From contig CALQBW020000008.1 of the NCBI GenBank assembly GCA_943328915.2, forward strand, positions 1-42,336: a stretch of 42,336 nt of DNA, written 5' to 3'. The stretch comes from Singulisphaera sp. GP187. Its GTDB lineage: Bacteria > Chloroflexota > Chloroflexia > Chloroflexales > Roseiflexaceae. The translations under genes and the position numbers were made by a program. Positions 32,004 to 42,237 of this stretch are shown piece after piece (position 1 is the stretch's first letter; the number at the start of each line of letters is the position of its first letter). Below the pieces are notes generated by a model, which saw nothing but the letters and a program-made list of their open reading frames with translations, did not search any database and was not told the origin of the DNA.

Positions 32004-34658
32004 ATGACTGATAGTAAACGTGATCGTTTTGATCCTGCAATCGAACCGAAATGGCGTGATTTTTGGGAAAAACAAGGTATATTCAATGCGGGGCGTCGTC
32101 CTGGTGCGCCGAGCCGCTATATCCTCGAAATGTTCCCCTATCCAAGTGGGGATTTACATATAGGCCATCTCAAAAATTACGTCATCGGCGATGTATTGAC
32201 GCGCTACTACGTATCGCGGGGCTACGACGTCCTCCACCCCTTTGGTTGGGATGCCTTTGGCTTGCCCGCCGAAAACGCCGCCATCAAACGCGGAATCAAT
32301 CCTGCGGATTGGACCTATAGCAACATCGCTGAATCCAAAGGCTCACTCGCCATTGCCGGCATCATGTATGACTGGAGCACCGAGCTCGCCACCTGTGCCC
32401 CCGATTATTACCGCTGGACCCAGTGGTTGTTCCAATTGCTCTACAAACGGGGCTTGGCCTACCGTTCAAAATCTTGGGTAAATTGGGACCCCGTCGACCA
32501 AACGGTGCTGGCCAATGAACAAGTTGATGCCGAAGGCCGGAGCTGGCGGAGTGGTGCCAAAGTCGAAAAACGCGAACTCGACCAGTGGTTTTTCAAAATC
32601 ACCGATTACGCCGAACGCTTACTGGTCGACCTCGACACGCTCACCGACTGGCCCGAGCAAGTCAAAACCATGCAGCGCAACTGGATTGGTAAAAGCGAAG
32701 GCGCCGAAGTCAATTTTGCCACTGCTCAGGGTGACTTGGTCGTCTTTACCACCCGGCCCGATACTTTGTGGGGCGCTACCTTCATGGTGCTGGCCCCCGA
32801 ACACCCCTTGGTCAGTAGCTTGACCACGCCAGACAAAAAAACCACTGTCGATGCCTATATCGCCAAAGCACGCTTGACCAAAGAAATCGACCGCGCCAGC
32901 ACTGCCCGCGAAAAAACCGGCGTCTTTATTGGGGCCTTCGCCACCAACCCCGTCAACGGCGCCCAGATTCCCATCTGGATCGCCGATTATGTCTTGATGG
33001 GCTACGGCACCGGCGCAATTATGGCAGTGCCTGCTCACGACGAACGCGACTTTGCCTTTGCCAAAGAATTTGGGCTCGACATTATCGTCGTTGTCCAACC
33101 CAATATGGGCAACTTGTCCGGGATTACGATGACTGAAGCTTGGGCAGGTGAAGGAGTAATGGTCAATTCAGGACCACTCGACGGTATCCCGGCCGGCAAG
33201 GGTGATGGCCAAAGCGTCAAAGCAGCTATTGCCTGGCTCAATGCACATGGCAAAGGCAAAGGAACCACAACCTATCGCTTACGCGACTGGTTGATTAGCC
33301 GACAACGCTATTGGGGGGCGCCCATCCCCATGCTTTATTTGGCCGACGGCAGTATGGTGCCAGACACCCGATTACCCGTCGAGTTACCGAAGGTCGACGA
33401 TTATCTCCCCAGAGGCAAATCACCCTTGGCCGCCGCCACCGATTGGGTCAATACTACCGACCCGGTCAGTGGCCAGCCCGCCACCCGTGACACCGACACG
33501 ATGGATACATTTGTTGATTCGTCGTGGTATTTCTTGCGCTATGCCGATGCCCAAAACGACCAAGAAATTTTTTCACAAGAACGCATCAAACGCTGGATGC
33601 CCGTCAATCAATACATCGGCGGTATCGAGCATGCTATTTTGCATCTGCTCTATTCACGCTTCATCACCAAAGTACTGTTTGACGAAGGCTTAGTGCCCTA
33701 CGATGAACCCTTCCAAGCCTTGTTTACCCAAGGGATGGTGCAACGGCGTGTACGCACTGCCTTGGAAGGCAACGCCGCCGGCGTTACCTTCCCCGAAGAA
33801 TTACGGCGCAAACACGAATTGCCAAATGGTCTGCTCAGTCTCGCCGCCGCCCGCCAAGCCATCAAAGCCCACGGCTACACCATCGAAGGCGACGACAGCA
33901 AGGGTTGGGAGGCCGTCAGTGGCCCCATCACCATGTCCAAAAGCGCCGGCAACGGTATCCCCGTGGGCCCATTTGTACGCCAATACGGCTCTGATGTGGC
34001 CCGCATCGTCGTCTTATTTGCGGCTCCACCCGAAAACAGCATGGAGTGGACGGACGAAGGCGTGGCCGGTGCCCAACGCTTCCTCAACCGCATCATGGCA
34101 CTGTTTATGACTGAACACACCGCCATCGCTGCCCATAGTGTGGGCAGCGTCACCACCGCAACCATTGCCGATCACGAAAAAGAATTGTGGCGGGCGCTGC
34201 ATATCGCCATCCGCAAAATTACCCAAGATACCGAATCATTCCGCTTCAATACGGCCATTTCTGCGATGATGGAATTCCTCAACGAAGCGCAGCGCTACCG
34301 TAATGAGCATCCCGTCGGCGCAGTTTTTTGTGATGCGGCTCACCTGTTTGCTCGCCTGCTCTGCCCCTTTGCCCCCCATTTGGCCGAAGAACTGCATGCC
34401 GCCTTTGGTGGCACCGGCAGTATCTACGACGTGGAGTGGCCCAGCTGGGACGAACAAGCCTTGTTGGTCAGCGAAATCGAAGTGGTGCTCCAAATCAACA
34501 GCAAAGTACGTGGCCGTATCCTCGTGCCTGCTGCCGCCGACGAAGCCCAACTCGAAAACTGGGCGCGGAGTAATCCCCGCATCCAAGAACTCATCGGCAA
34601 CGCCACCATCCGCAAAGTCATCGTGGTACCGGGAAAGTTAGTCAATTTCGTCGTCTAA
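32004..34658 (+). CDS. leuS: leucyl-tRNA synthetase
   Basis: An 884-residue class Ia synthetase. Seen: HIGH-type [20 protein letters not shown] (about 49-68), editing domain CP1 ([20 protein letters not shown] and [20 protein letters not shown]), and the KMSKS-type loop [11 protein letters not shown]. The zinc-site region reads [17 protein letters not shown] ... [16 protein letters not shown], with the metal Cys residues absent, as in some other bacterial LeuRS. C-terminal anticodon-binding and small terminal domain present; full length. SD GGAGG 6 bases upstream. Expression is likely governed by the leader described at 31781-31987. Confidence 0.98.
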   Translation: MTDSKRDRFDPAIEPKWRDFWEKQGIFNAGRRPGAPSRYILEMFPYPSGDLHIGHLKNYVIGDVLTRYYVSRGYDVLHPFGWDAFGLPAENAAIKRGINPADWTYSNIAESKGSLAIAGIMYDWSTELATCAPDYYRWTQWLFQLLYKRGLAYRSKSWVNWDPVDQTVLANEQVDAEGRSWRSGAKVEKRELDQWFFKITDYAERLLVDLDTLTDWPEQVKTMQRNWIGKSEGAEVNFATAQGDLVVFTTRPDTLWGATFMVLAPEHPLVSSLTTPDKKTTVDAYIAKARLTKEIDRASTAREKTGVFIGAFATNPVNGAQIPIWIADYVLMGYGTGAIMAVPAHDERDFAFAKEFGLDIIVVVQPNMGNLSGITMTEAWAGEGVMVNSGPLDGIPAGKGDGQSVKAAIAWLNAHGKGKGTTTYRLRDWLISRQRYWGAPIPMLYLADGSMVPDTRLPVELPKVDDYLPRGKSPLAAATDWVNTTDPVSGQPATRDTDTMDTFVDSSWYFLRYADAQNDQEIFSQERIKRWMPVNQYIGGIEHAILHLLYSRFITKVLFDEGLVPYDEPFQALFTQGMVQRRVRTALEGNAAGVTFPEELRRKHELPNGLLSLAAARQAIKAHGYTIEGDDSKGWEAVSGPITMSKSAGNGIPVGPFVRQYGSDVARIVVLFAAPPENSMEWTDEGVAGAQRFLNRIMALFMTEHTAIAAHSVGSVTTATIADHEKELWRALHIAIRKITQDTESFRFNTAISAMMEFLNEAQRYRNEHPVGAVFCDAAHLFARLLCPFAPHLAEELHAAFGGTGSIYDVEWPSWDEQALLVSEIEVVLQINSKVRGRILVPAAADEAQLENWARSNPRIQELIGNATIRKVIVVPGKLVNFVV

Positions 34659-34670
34659 ACGCCAACGAGC

Positions 34671-34723
34671 AAACGATAGCAGTCATAGATTTCATATAAA
34701 TTCTATGACTGTTATCGTTTTTT
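34671..34723 (+). terminator. intrinsic terminator after leuS
   Basis: AAACGATAGCAGTCATAGA (34671-34689) pairs with TCTATGACTGTTATCGTTT (34702-34720) with one wobble pair, followed by T (to 34723). It ends the leuS transcript; the A run on the left also allows function on the other strand. Confidence 0.9.
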
Positions 34724-34745
34724 ACTATCACCAAGAAAGATTGCG

Positions 34746-35120
34746 ATGTTAACCCTCAAATTGCTCCCTACCACCTATACGATTTGGCAATTACCTAGCG
34801 ATGCCCTCACACCCACCATCGCCGCGGGAATCTTTACCACCGTGATTCGCACGGCCGATGAATTATCGGGAGTGTGTGAGGCAACGCAAGTACCCGTAGG
34901 CGCGACGATCGATGCCGGCTGGCGCTGTCTGCAATTTGTCGGACCATTTGATTTGACCTTGACCGGTATCATGGTGCGTGTGGCAACACCGCTGGCGCAG
35001 GCCGGAGTGCCTATTTTCACTTTGGCAACCTATAATACCGATTACATCTTGGTACCGGGCGCCCGGCTTGCCGATGCCTGTGACGCAATTACCCAAGCAG
35101 GGCATTCGATTCGTACGTAA
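34746..35120 (+). CDS. ACT-domain protein (CASTOR/ACT_7-like)
   Basis: A 124-residue protein made of two ACT-like halves: TYTIWQLPSDALTP ... GIFTTVIRTADELSGVCEA and WRCLQFVGPFDLTLTGIMVR ... AQAGVPIFTLATYNTDYILV. This arrangement is common in small bacterial ACT proteins thought to bind amino acids; the ligand is unknown. It begins 23 bases after the leuS terminator, with AGAAAGA upstream as SD. Function in amino-acid sensing is inferred from the family only. Confidence 0.8.
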   Translation: MLTLKLLPTTYTIWQLPSDALTPTIAAGIFTTVIRTADELSGVCEATQVPVGATIDAGWRCLQFVGPFDLTLTGIMVRVATPLAQAGVPIFTLATYNTDYILVPGARLADACDAITQAGHSIRT

Positions 35121-35209
35121 TGTTACAGCACCGATAATGGCATCCAAAAAACAAAAATGAACATTCGGACAGTTGGGCGATGTGGCGCTGCCACTCCAAA
35201 GGATTCCCG

Positions 35210-35962
35210 ATGCGGAATATACAAAACCATTTTGCGGGTGTTGCCAATCAATACGCTACCTACAGACCAACATACCCGCGTCAGCTCCTGGCCGATCTTG
35301 CAGAACTTGCAGGTGGACCCAAAACCACTGCGCTCGATGTAGCCGCAGGCAACGGTCAAGCAACGACTATGCTCGCTGATTATGTCAATCATGTGTATGC
35401 TAGCGACGTCGCCTTAAGCCAGATCCAAGCGATGCCGACGCATCCACGCATATCGGCATATGTAGCCAGAGCCGAAGCAAGTGGGGTGCACGCACATTCC
35501 ATTGATCTGATTACGGTGGCTCAAGCGATGCATTGGTTCGATGTCGCTGCGTTTCACCGCGAAGTCAGTCGGGTCGTCCGACCAGGCGGAATAATTGCAG
35601 TCTGGAGTTATGCATTACTACATGCCACCCCGGCCATAAATGACGTAATCACTGATCTCTACCGCACCACAGGCCCATGGTGGCCAGTCGACCGTGCCCA
35701 TGTGGACGACGGCTACGCCAACCTTGCCTTCCCCTACCCACTCGTCCCTTACACGCCACCGGCGATGACCGCCGAATTCGATGTGACGCGTTTATTGGGC
35801 TATTTGGGCACATGGTCGGGGGTGCAACGCTACAAAAAAGCCACCGGCGACGACCCCGTCGCCGCCCGTAATGAAGCATTCCGCGCCGCATGGGGCGGCC
35901 CTGATACGATGCCGGTGACCTTTACGTTTGACGTGTCGATGCGGGTCGGTCGGGTCGGATAA
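35210..35962 (+). CDS. class I SAM-dependent methyltransferase
   Basis: A 250-residue protein. It opens NHFAGVANQYATYRPTYP, then SAM motif I ALDVAAGNGQATTMLA, acidic end of strand 2 (YASDVALSQIQ), motif at strand 4 IDLITVAQAMHWFD and VRPGGIIAVWSY, the layout of the methyltransferase type-11/'TMT1-like' group, which often acts on small molecules such as trans-aconitate. Start at 35210 has AAAGGA 7 bases upstream. Its 3' end overlaps the convergent GT87-like gene by 41 bases. Confidence 0.85.
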   Translation: MRNIQNHFAGVANQYATYRPTYPRQLLADLAELAGGPKTTALDVAAGNGQATTMLADYVNHVYASDVALSQIQAMPTHPRISAYVARAEASGVHAHSIDLITVAQAMHWFDVAAFHREVSRVVRPGGIIAVWSYALLHATPAINDVITDLYRTTGPWWPVDRAHVDDGYANLAFPYPLVPYTPPAMTAEFDVTRLLGYLGTWSGVQRYKKATGDDPVAARNEAFRAAWGGPDTMPVTFTFDVSMRVGRVG

Positions 35963-38225
35963 CTGCCCACAAGCGTGACGCATCTTTGCGCCAATGCACT
36001 GCCCATGATGCGTCATCATGCCACAGTTCATAAGCGATTAAACACAATAACAACACCATCCCAAAAAATTTATATGAACCCATCAGTAAGGTTATAATTC
36101 CATAATATTCGGGGTAGCCAAAGCTCTTGTGATACCCAAACGCCAGCAAGGCGAAACTAAGCCCAGCTACACTGGTTTGCCTCAATCCTAACGTCCGTTC
36201 ACGATAATGCCACCACAACATAATAAATACCATAATCAAGAGTGTCATGTAATGCATCCACGCGACTGGAATCGCCAGAACCATCAGAAGCATAAATAAC
36301 CCATATTGCAGCGCATATGCGCTACTTTCACGGGGGAAATCACGGAGTGCCAAAAGACATACACTTGCCGAAACCACCATTGATAGGTAAGTCGCAATAT
36401 GCTCGATGTGTGGGACGGCAAAGCGATTCATTTCGTAGGGGGTGTCATAAAACCGTGCCAAAAAGCTAGTAAACGTTTGATTGTCGATCCAAGACGTTGT
36501 ACCACCAATACTCGGCAACACCGTAGTCATAAATTGAGCACTCGTCTGCCAATCAGATACTAAAATCGCCAATCCATTCCACAGCACCATCCCCAACACA
36601 AACCCAAGTAACGACCACCAGCGTCGTTTAATCACAAAAAACGCCAATATGATAATTGGGTAGATTTTGAGCGAAGTCAGGAAGGCAATAACAAGTCCAG
36701 CCCACCCATCACGATTGTTCCGCATGCACCAATACGCCAGGGTAAACCCAAACAATAGAACGACATCGGTTTGCCCATATTTAATGCTGTCGTACAACGG
36801 CTGATAATTCGCGAGAAGCACCAATGCACCCACCCACCACCAACGGACTTGCGGTTTGATGATAGCCATCCATAAGACCAATGTAAGCACAAACAAGCAA
36901 ATATTAACGATACGAAAATAATTTAATACCGTAATGTCTGCCATTGCGATAAACGGCGAAAACAACAAAATATAAAATGGCGGTCGCTTATAAACTGCAA
37001 AGGGATTGTCTGCCACCATGTTGATTTGATAGAGCACACCTGTGTACATCCAACGCCGAGCGGCATTCAACCAAATACTAAAATCACCGCTGCCATAATG
37101 AAATATGCGTGACATCAATACCGCTTGATGCACGAGTGACATGATTGCCAACGATGCCATACCATACCATTGACCAATCATTTTGGCACTGCGAAGATAC
37201 CCATTTCGGCGCAATAACCAGGTACTCATACCACCACTTGTTAGTAACACTCCAAGTGTTATCCCCATCCAATGCTCATAGGTTGTAGGAATGGTAATGT
37301 GATCGGCCATTAGCAGTAATTGGATAATGGGAAGCGACCACCATACCATCCCACACCAAAACGGTAAATCAATCCCTTTCATCCGCCAATCAAATTGCAA
37401 TACACCTGACAAATATGCTCCCCAAATCCCCACAACGCCTAGCAATAGCCAAATCACGCCCCAATGCAAGAATGGGATAATTTCATACGGTCGCCACCAC
37501 AAACAAAGGGCAATCAATACATTACTGGAAATCACAATCCTGATAATTGATCTAGGCGTTACATGCGTCATAATAGCAATGATGCTGCCAAATAACACAA
37601 TACCTAATGTACAAAGGATGGTGTAGAGTCCCAATACCGGATAATAATTTGTTACCAGTTTAATATTTGCAGCAAGTAACATCACTCCAATGGGCCGTGA
37701 ATCGGTGGAACTATGCCAAACATCACTTTTGATATGGAATGGTACTCCCCAACCCCAATTATTTGTGGCCATATCCAATACATGATATTGCCGAATAGTA
37801 CTGACAATCAGCACTTTCGTCACAATCCGCGACGGCGTTAAATGAAATTGAATAATTTCTGGGATTAATTTATTAGCATCGCCATTCGACATCACTAATG
37901 AAATAATTTTGGGCCCATGGGTAATCTGCGGGAAACGAATAGTGCTTTCCATTTGCGTCCAACGAAAATTAACCATGCCAACATTTGTGGCGAGTTGCTC
38001 AACATCATACACACCATCTAAATACATCGTATCATTATGGCCTATGACAATCTGCATCGCTTGGTCCGGAACTGCAAGGCTAACAAACATCCACATTGCC
38101 ACCAAGCTTACCCAAACATAACGATTAAATATAACGACTTTCAGCCGCGACAACATCAATCGTATTTCAGATACAGGCAGTACCGCAGAAACAGATGGTG
38201 TCTCTCGGAGACCATATGGCTGCAT
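35922..38225 (-). CDS. GT87-type (DUF2029) membrane glycosyltransferase with N-terminal ectodomain, paralogue A
   Basis: A 767-residue protein. After one helix (YVWVSLVAMWMFVSLAV, about 36-52) comes an outer domain (about 55-205: IVIGHNDTMYLDGVYDVEQ, NFRWTQMESTIRFP, SRPIGVMLL), then 11-13 helices. The catalytic half contains YGSGDFSIWLNAARRW, the acidic first-loop site of GT-C enzymes, then PFAVYKRPPFYILLFSP, YGQTDVVLLFG and LTSLKIYPIIILAFF, which are shared by DUF2029/GT87 mannosyltransferases using polyprenyl-phosphate sugars. Acts on the outer face; acceptor unknown. Paralogue B lies divergent 492 bases away with long identical blocks. Coding is AT-richer than the first half of the window. 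Confidence 0.82.
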   Translation of the reverse strand: MQPYGLRETPSVSAVLPVSEIRLMLSRLKVVIFNRYVWVSLVAMWMFVSLAVPDQAMQIVIGHNDTMYLDGVYDVEQLATNVGMVNFRWTQMESTIRFPQITHGPKIISLVMSNGDANKLIPEIIQFHLTPSRIVTKVLIVSTIRQYHVLDMATNNWGWGVPFHIKSDVWHSSTDSRPIGVMLLAANIKLVTNYYPVLGLYTILCTLGIVLFGSIIAIMTHVTPRSIIRIVISSNVLIALCLWWRPYEIIPFLHWGVIWLLLGVVGIWGAYLSGVLQFDWRMKGIDLPFWCGMVWWSLPIIQLLLMADHITIPTTYEHWMGITLGVLLTSGGMSTWLLRRNGYLRSAKMIGQWYGMASLAIMSLVHQAVLMSRIFHYGSGDFSIWLNAARRWMYTGVLYQINMVADNPFAVYKRPPFYILLFSPFIAMADITVLNYFRIVNICLFVLTLVLWMAIIKPQVRWWWVGALVLLANYQPLYDSIKYGQTDVVLLFGFTLAYWCMRNNRDGWAGLVIAFLTSLKIYPIIILAFFVIKRRWWSLLGFVLGMVLWNGLAILVSDWQTSAQFMTTVLPSIGGTTSWIDNQTFTSFLARFYDTPYEMNRFAVPHIEHIATYLSMVVSASVCLLALRDFPRESSAYALQYGLFMLLMVLAIPVAWMHYMTLLIMVFIMLWWHYRERTLGLRQTSVAGLSFALLAFGYHKSFGYPEYYGIITLLMGSYKFFGMVLLLCLIAYELWHDDASWAVHWRKDASRLWAVIRPDRPASTRQT

Positions 38226-38717
38226 ATTTCTACTCTCTTATCTTATTTCATTACCCAATATCCATCTTCTTCAACACAAATGCCCATATAATCATCTTCG
38301 TTATTTTTGGGCATTTCATTTCACTCATAATTTCATATTAACATTACCCTCATTTCTAATAAAATCAAAATCATTAACAACACATGATTTTTAATTAAGC
38401 ATTATGATTATTATATAACAATATTTACCTCTACTGCGGATGACCTTGGGCGATTCACTATTGCCCGAGTAACGACGTTTCAAGACTGCTAATTTGTGAA
38501 GTCTTGATTTAATGTGCCCAAAATTTTGTGATTTGTGCTGCATCACTATTGATACACGTATTATCTGCATAAATCATATCGTCTACTCCTTAAATCACCT
38601 GTTTTGCGATTATTAGTCGGTCAACACTCCAAATATATGGTAAAACTAGGTGTACTTCCTTGCATAATGCCATGATATGCATATACCAAGACTATTCACC
38701 TCAAAGGCTTTACTACA
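38226..38717. other. AT-rich intergenic region between divergent GT87 paralogues
   Basis: About 490 bases, very AT-rich in its left half (38330-38430). It contains an inverted repeat TCAAGACT (38480-38487) / AGTCTTGA (38500-38507) followed by TTT, and a looser one around GGGCGATTCACTATTGCCC (38449-38467). No frame with an SD is present except short ones in the last 60 bases. Promoters for both neighbours must lie here. A small RNA is possible but unsupported. Confidence 0.4.
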
Positions 38718-41051
38718 ATGACACTCACGAATTTCATGTCCTACGTGCTAAATGGGCGCATAAGTATGCCAAAAATAAAAATGATCTTGCTTGGTGTGCT
38801 CTTTATCGTCATGTCAATCATCATCTATCAAGCGAGTTTATCTACCGCCGGCAAAATCGTGATTGGTCAACATGATAGTGTTTGGATTCGCGCATTTGAC
38901 GAAGTCGATACCAGTGATAATCAAACATTTCGTTGGTCATCAGATACGAGCGTTATACGGATACCTCTCATCCATCAAGGTTGGAACACGGCGACACTCT
39001 ATGGGTGGGGATCGCCATCAGGTACCCGTAGCACGGATCAAAGTGCCGATGTTACGAGTAGCATCGAGTCTCATACTGCCATACCGTTTACCGTGCAATC
39101 TGCGTTTCGACGGCATTACACGTTACTTGTGCCACCCCCAGCATTGCCATTTTGGTATACACCGATGACGCTACAAAGTAGCGTATTGTTTGATACGGTC
39201 AATTCCCGTTCTTTGGGAATAGCCCTCATGTCGGTCGCAGTACAACCTACAACCATCCACACAGGAATAACCTATAGTTTGTTGGTTTTTTGGGGATTAT
39301 GTCTTATCAGTGGTCTTTTCTGTAAACTCATCGGAGCATCTTGGCGTAGAAGTGCCCTTAGCGGTATCGGAGGGATGTCAGTCATCGCTATCGCTTATAT
39401 AACCAATCCCATAGCGTTATTACCTCATTTACTTTGGGTAGCAATATGGCTCGGGCTCTGTTGTGGCGGAATTGTTATTGCACGGATGACTCGAATTATT
39501 CTCAATGGCACCCACGTGCCAGGGTTTGCACTCCCGTTATTGTGTGCGCTTGCATTTTGGTTATTACCCCTGTATCAAATTTTTTTACGGTTGGATGATG
39601 TCTATATCCGTAATTTTCGCTTTGAATCTTGGATGGGGATTGGATTGGGTCTGATTATTAGCGGTGGAATTGGCCTAGCGTGGCTCCAAAATCGCCGCCT
39701 CATACCGTACATCCCCAATCTCGCCTATTGGTATATGCTCACGGGGTTTGCCGTACTTGGGATCGGGTACCAACTCTCCATGTGGCACCATTTGTTTACC
39801 TATGGGAGCGGTGATTTTGTGATTTGGTTGAATGCTGCTCGCCGCTGGGTTGATAGTGGTGTGCTATATGACGCGAGCAAAATCGCTGATAATCCCTTTG
39901 CCGTCTACAAACGCCCACCGTTTTATATTATGTTGTTTACGCCATTTGTCCGTTTTGATGAATTACTCGTACTACAATATTTTCGAGTTGCCAATATTAT
40001 TTTATTTCTCATCACACTAGGAATCTGGGTACGGATGATGCAACGACAATTCCTATGGTGGGGTCTTGTGTTGATCTTATTGACCAATTATCAGCCGTTA
40101 TATGATACAGTCGCCTATGGCCAAACAGACATTATTTTGTTATTTAGTTTCACCCTCGTGTTATGGGCGATACATACTCAACAACCTGAAAGGGCCGGTA
40201 TTGTGGTTGCATTTTTGACCATGATAAAAATATACCCCGTCATACTCCTTGCTTTTTTTGTGATTAAACGTCAATGGAAAGGAATTGCTGGATTTGGCAT
40301 TGGAATGATTGTATTGAACCTCATTGCAATTATGGTCATTGGTTGGGAAATCCATGTGCAATATGTCACTCGCATATTGCCAAGTATCGGCGGCACAACA
40401 TCTTGGATTGAAAACCAAACTATTGCAGGATTTATTACCCGTTGGTATGACAACCCCTTTGCAATGAGTCGATTTTCAATTCATTTGGTCGAACGCATTG
40501 CCACGCTTATTTCTGGAGGGTTGTCTGCTTTGGTGTGTCTCTTTGCATTCCGTGACACATCCGTACGTGACAGTAGATTTGCGGTTCAATATGCCATGTT
40601 TGTCATGCTAATGGTCATTGCGATTCCAGTCGCGTGGATGCACTACTCAACAATGCTCATACTCGTATTTTTAATCATGTTTTGGCATTATCAAACAAAA
40701 GTTATCAAAATTATTCCGGCAGCACTCTTTGCAATGAGCTATGCATTAATTGCCTTCGGGAATTTCCGGAGCTTCAACTACCCCACAAACCTTGGTCTTG
40801 TCAGCATATTAATGAGTTCATATAAATTTTATGGGATGATTCTCCTGTTCATCGTATTATTTTATGAAGTCTGGTTCTCAGCCACCACTTGGTCGCAAAC
40901 TTGGATTCATGATTTGCGCAAAATAAGGGATTGGATTCGCCTCCAACTATCCTACATACCCACAACGCAACAAGACCCAATAGTGCGTGATTATGCCCCG
41001 CCCCCTTCCGAATTCCGCCACACCGAAAATCACAACAATACGGACCGGTAA
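38718..41051 (+). CDS. GT87-type (DUF2029) membrane glycosyltransferase with N-terminal ectodomain, paralogue B
   Basis: A 777-residue protein laid out as paralogue A: helix (IKMILLGVLFIVMSIIIYQ), outer domain (about 45-180: IVIGQHDSVWIRAFDEVD, TFRWSSDTSVIRIP, HYTLLVPP, SRSLGIALMSV), then many helices. YGSGDFVIWLNAARRWVDSG, PFAVYKRPPFYIMLF, YGQTDIILLFSF, MIKIYPVILLAFFVIK and LPSIGGTTSWIENQT match paralogue A almost word for word. The ectodomains are clearly more diverged than the catalytic halves. A cytoplasmic polar tail (about 745-777) is rich in Pro/Asn. Start at 38718 (AAAGG upstream); an ATG 16 codons later lacks an SD. Confidence 0.82.
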   Translation: MTLTNFMSYVLNGRISMPKIKMILLGVLFIVMSIIIYQASLSTAGKIVIGQHDSVWIRAFDEVDTSDNQTFRWSSDTSVIRIPLIHQGWNTATLYGWGSPSGTRSTDQSADVTSSIESHTAIPFTVQSAFRRHYTLLVPPPALPFWYTPMTLQSSVLFDTVNSRSLGIALMSVAVQPTTIHTGITYSLLVFWGLCLISGLFCKLIGASWRRSALSGIGGMSVIAIAYITNPIALLPHLLWVAIWLGLCCGGIVIARMTRIILNGTHVPGFALPLLCALAFWLLPLYQIFLRLDDVYIRNFRFESWMGIGLGLIISGGIGLAWLQNRRLIPYIPNLAYWYMLTGFAVLGIGYQLSMWHHLFTYGSGDFVIWLNAARRWVDSGVLYDASKIADNPFAVYKRPPFYIMLFTPFVRFDELLVLQYFRVANIILFLITLGIWVRMMQRQFLWWGLVLILLTNYQPLYDTVAYGQTDIILLFSFTLVLWAIHTQQPERAGIVVAFLTMIKIYPVILLAFFVIKRQWKGIAGFGIGMIVLNLIAIMVIGWEIHVQYVTRILPSIGGTTSWIENQTIAGFITRWYDNPFAMSRFSIHLVERIATLISGGLSALVCLFAFRDTSVRDSRFAVQYAMFVMLMVIAIPVAWMHYSTMLILVFLIMFWHYQTKVIKIIPAALFAMSYALIAFGNFRSFNYPTNLGLVSILMSSYKFYGMILLFIVLFYEVWFSATTWSQTWIHDLRKIRDWIRLQLSYIPTTQQDPIVRDYAPPPSEFRHTENHNNTDR

Positions 41052-41582
41052 GAGACCAACAGAGTGATTCCTTACCGGTAGTCACTCATGCTGAGGTTCC
41101 ACTCGCTAACATCCGTATCCATAACTTTTTACAATCAGCAATCCATGCAGATGCCCATGTTGCAGGAGTTACCGAAATTTCGTGGAGCATCAAAACTGCG
41201 AGCATCATCATGGCACATCGCGAAAAGACCCCATAAAAAGGATGTCAACGCCTGAATTACTGGATAATTGAAACTGCAAAATTCCTATGCTTAATTACTC
41301 CGAACTCATTGTAATGACCATTGAATACGCTGGGCACACAATATGCCTGTGTATCACCCTTTAGTAAACACAAATTACGACAACTGCACCCTGCAGTCTT
41401 TTGGTCGATTCCAAGCGCCTACGTGAATCCTCAAAGCACAGAGATGATTTTGGATGCTCGCTATAGATTAATCCTATTGACCGTGGTCAACCATCATTTC
41501 ATTGTTAATATAAACCGCAAAATATATTTATTTCTGTTACTATATATTGTAGAAAAGTCCTTTTGATATAGTGGAATTCACG
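41052..41582. other. intergenic region with possible coding remnant
   Basis: About 530 bases. From about 40990 to the stop at 41235 one plus-strand frame is open and codon-like (HAEVPLANIRIHNFLQSA, then AGVTEISWSIKTAS) but has no start codon, so it may be the 3' remnant of a lost gene. The remainder (41240-41570) is AT-rich; another open frame from 41321 has no SD. The right end holds the promoter of the acetyltransferase gene, with TATATT-like -10 candidates near 41541. Confidence 0.4.
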
Positions 41583-42116
41583 ATGTCTGCCAAATCAGAT
41601 TCAGTTTTAAACCATGCCAATTTATCGCTTCATCGCGCGCGGGTCACCGATTTCGGGGTGCTTCAAGCATTACTTGATGATAGTGCTGCCACATTGCGCG
41701 TACGCTACGGCATTGGCCCATGGGGGATTGCGACGACAGCACGGCAAATGGAACGCAATATGACGCGCCATCACATAATGTTGGTGCATTATCTCGGCGT
41801 CGCGGTCGCGACATTCACATTTGCACCAACTACCCCTAGCTGGTACCCTACAAACGTCTTCACCCCCACCGCAAAACCGGTAGGGTATCTGACCAATTTA
41901 AGTGTTTTGCCGTCGTTTCAAGGTCAAGGTGTTGGATTGTGGTGTGCCGGCAAAGCTGCGGAACTCGGACATACGCTCGGCTATGGCGCCATTCGCTGCG
42001 ATCTCTATGCAGACATAAAACCATCACACCATTTTGCCCATAATGCCGGCTATACCTGGTGTGGCGATATCACATTTGCAAGCCATGTCCGCATGCTTTG
42101 CGAGAAACTCATTTAG
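41583..42116 (+). CDS. GNAT-family N-acetyltransferase
   Basis: A 177-residue protein. The acetyl-CoA loop is VLPSFQGQGVGLWC (Q-x-x-G-x-G type) after strand 4 GYLTNLSVLP; later IRCDLYADIKPSHHFAHNAGYTWCG matches the family's strand 5 and C-terminal part. It transfers acetyl from acetyl-CoA to an amine; substrate unknown. Start at ATG 41583 chosen (GTGGAA upstream); a GTG four codons earlier is in frame. Confidence 0.82.
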   Translation: MSAKSDSVLNHANLSLHRARVTDFGVLQALLDDSAATLRVRYGIGPWGIATTARQMERNMTRHHIMLVHYLGVAVATFTFAPTTPSWYPTNVFTPTAKPVGYLTNLSVLPSFQGQGVGLWCAGKAAELGHTLGYGAIRCDLYADIKPSHHFAHNAGYTWCGDITFASHVRMLCEKLI

Positions 42117-42237
42117 TTTCCGTATGATTTTGCAACAAAACTGCAACTTGCGGCAAAATATAACGCGTAGCCCAACACTATTTTCAAAAAACAGCTGAAT
42201 TATCCCCACGAGGAAGCAATACTTTTCCATTCGGAAC

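Noticed and set aside
31767-32075. 102-codon minus-strand frame across the leuS leader
   Set aside because: Antisense of promoter, leader and terminator; no recognisable protein.
41321-41566. 81-codon plus-strand frame before the acetyltransferase
   Set aside because: AT-rich, no SD, no family; ends in low-complexity hydrophobic text typical of random AT-rich DNA.
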